Below, piece after piece: positions 61,085 through 64,000 of a stretch of DNA of 64,000 bases. The DNA is from Desulfofalx alkaliphila DSM 12257. GTDB taxonomy: Bacteria > Bacillota > Desulfotomaculia > Desulfotomaculales > Desulfohalotomaculaceae. The DNA lies in the NCBI RefSeq assembly GCF_000711975.1, contig NZ_JONT01000008.1, forward strand, positions 1 to 64,000, given 5' to 3'. A program made the translations under genes and the position numbers. Positions within the stretch are counted from its first letter, which is position 1. The number at the start of each line of letters is the position of its first letter. A model generated the notes under the pieces. It was not told the origin of the DNA and searched no databases. It saw only the letters and a program-made list of their open reading frames with translations.

Positions 61085-62038
61085 ATGATTGGTATTGCAT
61101 TAATAGGTTGTGGCGCTTGGGGCAGTGCATACCTGCGCACCCTTACTAAAATCAAGGGCGCTAACTTGCTTTATGTTTGTGACAAAAACCTTGCAACTTT
61201 AGAGGCTGTGGCCCAAAGACATCCCCGGGTAATAACAACCGATAATTACAAATTGATATTGCGAGACCCCAAGGTGCAGGCGGTGATTGTGGCCACCCCT
61301 GCTGTCACCCACTACAGTATTGCAGCGGATTGCCTAGCCAATGACAAGGCGGTTTTGGTGGAAAAACCCATAACCGATAATGTCAAGGACGCAAAGGATT
61401 TGGTGCGGTTATCCGTGGCAAAGGATCAAATTCTTATGATCGGGCATTTAATGGAATACCACCCTGCGGTGGAAAGGCTTAAGGAGTATGTAAGGGCTGG
61501 CGCCTTTGGCAGCCTAAAATATATACACTGTGAGCGCACCAATTGCAATGTGAGCCGGCAGGATATAAATGTAATATCAGATTTGGCGGTACATGACTTT
61601 ACCGTATTGCTTTATCTTTTAGACAGCCGGCCAAGATGGGTATCTGCCAGGGGCAGAAAATGGCTTGATGGCTCACCCTTAGCCACTGTACTGATTGATA
61701 TGGGTTTTCCCAATGACCTGCTGGTACACCTTCATACCAATTGGCATTACCCCCTGAAGACAAGGAAGATCAGCATTATTGGCGACAAAATGATGGCTTT
61801 ATTTGATGACACCCGCAGGGAAAATGAGAAGTTGACAATTCTAAGGGAGGGCAAAAAGGAACTTGAAAATATAATTCTACCAAGGGAAACGCCCTTATAT
61901 CGCCAATGTACCCACTTTGTGGACTGTGTTATTGAGCACAGGCAACCCCGCACCTGCGGCAGTGATGCAATAAGGGTAATGGAATTAATAGAGGCCATCG
62001 AGCAGGCCATTGAGACAAATAGCACAGTGTATTTGTAA
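61085..62038 (+). CDS. Gfo/Idh/MocA-family oxidoreductase
   Basis: The product has 317 residues. The NAD(P) loop is IALIGCGAWGSAYLRT (residues 3-18). VLVEKPITDNVKDAKDLV is the family's EKP motif, and LMIGHLMEYHPAVERLKEYV continues into the substrate domain. Such enzymes oxidise or reduce sugars and often make nucleotide-sugar precursors. Followed in 10 bases by a FemAB-like gene and then a glycosyltransferase, suggesting a surface-glycan unit. Confidence 0.9.
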   Translation: MIGIALIGCGAWGSAYLRTLTKIKGANLLYVCDKNLATLEAVAQRHPRVITTDNYKLILRDPKVQAVIVATPAVTHYSIAADCLANDKAVLVEKPITDNVKDAKDLVRLSVAKDQILMIGHLMEYHPAVERLKEYVRAGAFGSLKYIHCERTNCNVSRQDINVISDLAVHDFTVLLYLLDSRPRWVSARGRKWLDGSPLATVLIDMGFPNDLLVHLHTNWHYPLKTRKISIIGDKMMALFDDTRRENEKLTILREGKKELENIILPRETPLYRQCTHFVDCVIEHRQPRTCGSDAIRVMELIEAIEQAIETNSTVYL

Positions 62039-62048
62039 AGGAGAAGCC

Positions 62049-63017
62049 ATGGAGGTTAGATATTTTCAAGCGGAGGATACCGGCCTTTGGGAGCGTTTTG
62101 TGCGTGATGCCAGAAACGGCACCATTATGCAGCAGCGAAAATTTTTAACCTATCATCCCCGGGAACGTTTTCAAGACTGTTCACTGTTAGTATTTAACAA
62201 GAAAAACCACCTATTGGCAGTTGTGCCGGCGGCAATTAAAGCCGAACAAAAGGGGAACAAGATACTCTGCTCGCACCCGGGAAGCTCCCACGGTGGTCTT
62301 ATTGTGGGTCATAACACAAAAACGGCTTGTATGTTGGAAATAGTGAGAAACATTAAAGAGTTTTGCCGGCACCGGGGCTTTCAAGCCATTGAGTTAAAGA
62401 TGGTTCCGAGGATATATCACAGGTGGCCCTGTGATGATGTGGACTTTGCCCTGAGGTATATGGGAGCAAAAATATATAAGACTGAGTTGGCCACAGTACT
62501 GCCATTACAGTCTTACCATCATAAAAAGGCCAACAGCACAACGATGCGCAATGTGCGCAAGGCACTAAAAAACAACCTAAAGTTCAAAGAGTCCGCCGAC
62601 CTAAAAAGCTATTGGTCAATCCTCTGTAATAATCTTAAAGTTCGCCATAACACCTCACCAACCCATAGCTATGACGAAATGGTGGATTTAATGAAAAGAT
62701 TTAAAAACAAAATCAAACTTTTTGCTGTTTACTTGGGTGAAAGATTAATTGCCGGGTCGGTTGTTTTCATACTCAATGAAAGGGCGGTTAATTGTTTTTA
62801 TATTGCCCACGATGAAGGTTACCAACAATACCGACCCCTTAACCTGCTCTTTTATCAACTAATCCATTGGGGTAAACAGGAAAACTTTCAATACCTTGAT
62901 TGGGGAATTTCCACCGAACAGGGGGGAAGCAAAATAAATGAGGGTTTGTTTAATTTTAAGGAAGGCTTTGGGGGCAGGGGAATGCTGCGAGAGACCTACA
63001 GGATTGATTTGAAATAG
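62049..63017 (+). CDS. FemAB/GNAT-like aminoacyl or acyl transferase
   Basis: The product has 322 residues. It has the two-GNAT-fold layout of FemAB/BioF2-like proteins: an N-terminal GTIMQQRKFLTYHPRERFQ and SSHGGLIVGHN, and a C-terminal LIAGSVVFILNERAVNCFYIAHDEGYQ and FQYLDWGISTEQGG. These relatives add acyl or amino-acid groups to glycans or peptidoglycan. AAAGGAG before ATG 62049; it lies in the same operon as the oxidoreductase. Confidence 0.8.
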   Translation: MEVRYFQAEDTGLWERFVRDARNGTIMQQRKFLTYHPRERFQDCSLLVFNKKNHLLAVVPAAIKAEQKGNKILCSHPGSSHGGLIVGHNTKTACMLEIVRNIKEFCRHRGFQAIELKMVPRIYHRWPCDDVDFALRYMGAKIYKTELATVLPLQSYHHKKANSTTMRNVRKALKNNLKFKESADLKSYWSILCNNLKVRHNTSPTHSYDEMVDLMKRFKNKIKLFAVYLGERLIAGSVVFILNERAVNCFYIAHDEGYQQYRPLNLLFYQLIHWGKQENFQYLDWGISTEQGGSKINEGLFNFKEGFGGRGMLRETYRIDLK

Positions 63018-63046
63018 AGAACATTTGGATGAACGGAGGTCGCCCT

Positions 63047-64000
63047 ATGCGCATATTGTTTGTGGATTGTGACCCCCAGTATGTCAATGGTTTGCCAAGC
63101 GGCTTAAGGCAGCTGGGGTGCGACGTAATGGTTTTAAGTTCATTGGAGAAAGATGACTTTAAATTGACATTTGACTTGTTTCAACCCCATGTATTGTTTA
63201 CGGCAGGTTGGACCAAGCTCCACACCCGTACCAACTTAGAAATGCTTGGTGAATACACCGTTAATAAAAATATCATTCACGCCTATTGGGCCACCGAAGA
63301 CCCCCGGTGGACAGAAAAATGGTCCGTGCCCTTTGTGAAAAGGGCTAAACCGACCCATGTCTTTACCATCGACCCTGATTCGGTATCCCTATATCAAAAA
63401 ATGGGCTTGGTGGCCTCATATTTGCCCTGGGCTTGTAATCCGGAATACCACCGTCCCGTTCCGCCTAAGGAAGAATATAAATGCGACCTTGCGGTGGTGG
63501 CCACCGCAGGGATAACCTGGCAAGGCTTTAGGCGTAAGGCAGTGAAATTGCTCATTAAGCCCTTGGTGGAAAGAGAATACAACATAAAAATATGGGGTGC
63601 CCGCTGGGAACAATTGAACAGTGACATAGTGGGCTTTAGTGTGCCGGATAAATACCTGTGCGGCAAACTTCCTTACCATGAAACCAATGCCGTATATAGC
63701 TCGGCCAAAATTGTGCTGGGTATACAAAACCGTACCGACGAGCTTAATTCCCGCACCTTTGAAATAATGGCAGCCGGAGGTTTTATGCTGGCCCCGGATA
63801 CTGAAGCCATTAGGGCTCACTTTACCCCTGGGCAGCACCTGGCGGTTTCGGGCTCTGAAGAGCAGACAATTGAAACGGTGGACTACTACTTAAATAATGA
63901 TGCCTTACGGCATAAAGTTGCCCGGCAGGGCCGGCAGAAGGTCATTACAGAGCATAACTACCGCAACCGCGCCAAAGAGGTGCTGGCAGTTTTAACCGGA
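63047..64000 (+). CDS. CgeB-like glycosyltransferase, truncated by window end
   Basis: The reading frame is open from ATG 63047 (ACGGAGG upstream) to the last base, 318 codons without a stop. The fold is GT-B-like: early ILFVDCDPQYVNGLPSGLRQ, then IIHAYWATEDPRWTEKWSV, and late ELNSRTFEIMAAGGFMLAPD, the donor-binding loop of group-1 transferases in CgeB/DUF3880 proteins. CgeB modifies the outer spore layer in Bacillus. With the two genes upstream it forms a likely spore- or cell-surface glycan operon. The C-terminus lies beyond the window. Confidence 0.85.
   Translation, partial: MRILFVDCDPQYVNGLPSGLRQLGCDVMVLSSLEKDDFKLTFDLFQPHVLFTAGWTKLHTRTNLEMLGEYTVNKNIIHAYWATEDPRWTEKWSVPFVKRAKPTHVFTIDPDSVSLYQKMGLVASYLPWACNPEYHRPVPPKEEYKCDLAVVATAGITWQGFRRKAVKLLIKPLVEREYNIKIWGARWEQLNSDIVGFSVPDKYLCGKLPYHETNAVYSSAKIVLGIQNRTDELNSRTFEIMAAGGFMLAPDTEAIRAHFTPGQHLAVSGSEEQTIETVDYYLNNDALRHKVARQGRQKVITEHNYRNRAKEVLAVLTG

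Noticed and set aside
1-64000. CRISPR arrays, insertion sequences, prophage or toxin-antitoxin loci
   Set aside because: No spaced direct repeats, transposase motifs, integrase or paired toxin/antitoxin genes were seen on either strand.

Overview
The window reads as a chromosomal segment of a strictly anaerobic, spore-forming, Gram-positive Clostridia member, most likely a Peptococcaceae / Desulfotomaculum-type organism. The reasons are a cotJ spore-coat operon, an hdrCBA-mvhD-frhB-like flavin/iron-sulfur cluster, a selenocysteine codon in mvhD, T-box and SAM-I leaders, strong AGGAGG ribosome sites, and many TTG starts. The genus is inferred. There are no insertion sequences, phage genes or CRISPR arrays; this is core chromosome with many short transcription units closed by hairpin terminators.

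Layout. 1-6.1 kb: the 3' end of a 5S rRNA, a degenerate PEP-utilising-enzyme homologue, a Crp/Fnr regulator, a FakA-like kinase, and small conserved or unknown proteins. 6.2-11.5 kb: serine dehydratase subunits and upp on the minus strand, divergent from lgt, then an acetyltransferase and a TtcA-like enzyme. 11.5-14.3 kb: a SAM-I riboswitch in front of a three-gene operon for the non-classical (DUF39 / NIL-ferredoxin / COG2122) homocysteine pathway. 14.3-16.1 kb: a FapA-like protein. 16.3-22.7 kb: hdrC-hdrB-hdrA-mvhD(Sec)-frhB-like, with a Crp/Fnr regulator convergent to it. 23.6-27 kb: ferredoxin, a sensory-type [FeFe]-hydrogenase-like protein, glutaminase and a TM1266-family protein. 27-33.7 kb: Pit transporter, a MarR regulator, housekeeping genes, and a tRNA-Asp/tRNA-Gly pair. 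33.8-35.5 kb: cotJ operon. 35.7-39.4 kb: a phosphodiester-glycosidase pair, then a Na+/solute symporter with a tiny membrane partner behind a T-box leader that has two antiterminator units. 39.4-44.2 kb: mostly small or unknown proteins, a MarR regulator and a cyclophilin. 44.4-54 kb: glucan phosphorylase, MurJ, TypA, Pgi. 53.8-60.8 kb: amino-acid ABC transporter, FtsA-like protein, MurI, superoxide dismutase, thiamine pyrophosphokinase. 61-64 kb: oxidoreductase, FemAB-like transferase, and a glycosyltransferase that runs off the window.

How it fits together. The Hdr/MvhD cluster and the hydrogenase-like sensor point to flavin-based electron bifurcation and redox sensing in an H2-, formate- or sulfate-using anaerobe. 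The homocysteine operon feeds methionine and SAM and is switched off by SAM. The symporter is switched by charging of one tRNA. The most unusual items are the selenocysteine MvhD with its hairpin, the SAM-riboswitch-controlled homocysteine operon, the T-box with duplicated antiterminator, the CotJA protein with a long acidic extension, the FtsA-like protein with C-terminal repeats, and the orphan degenerate PtsI-like barrel.
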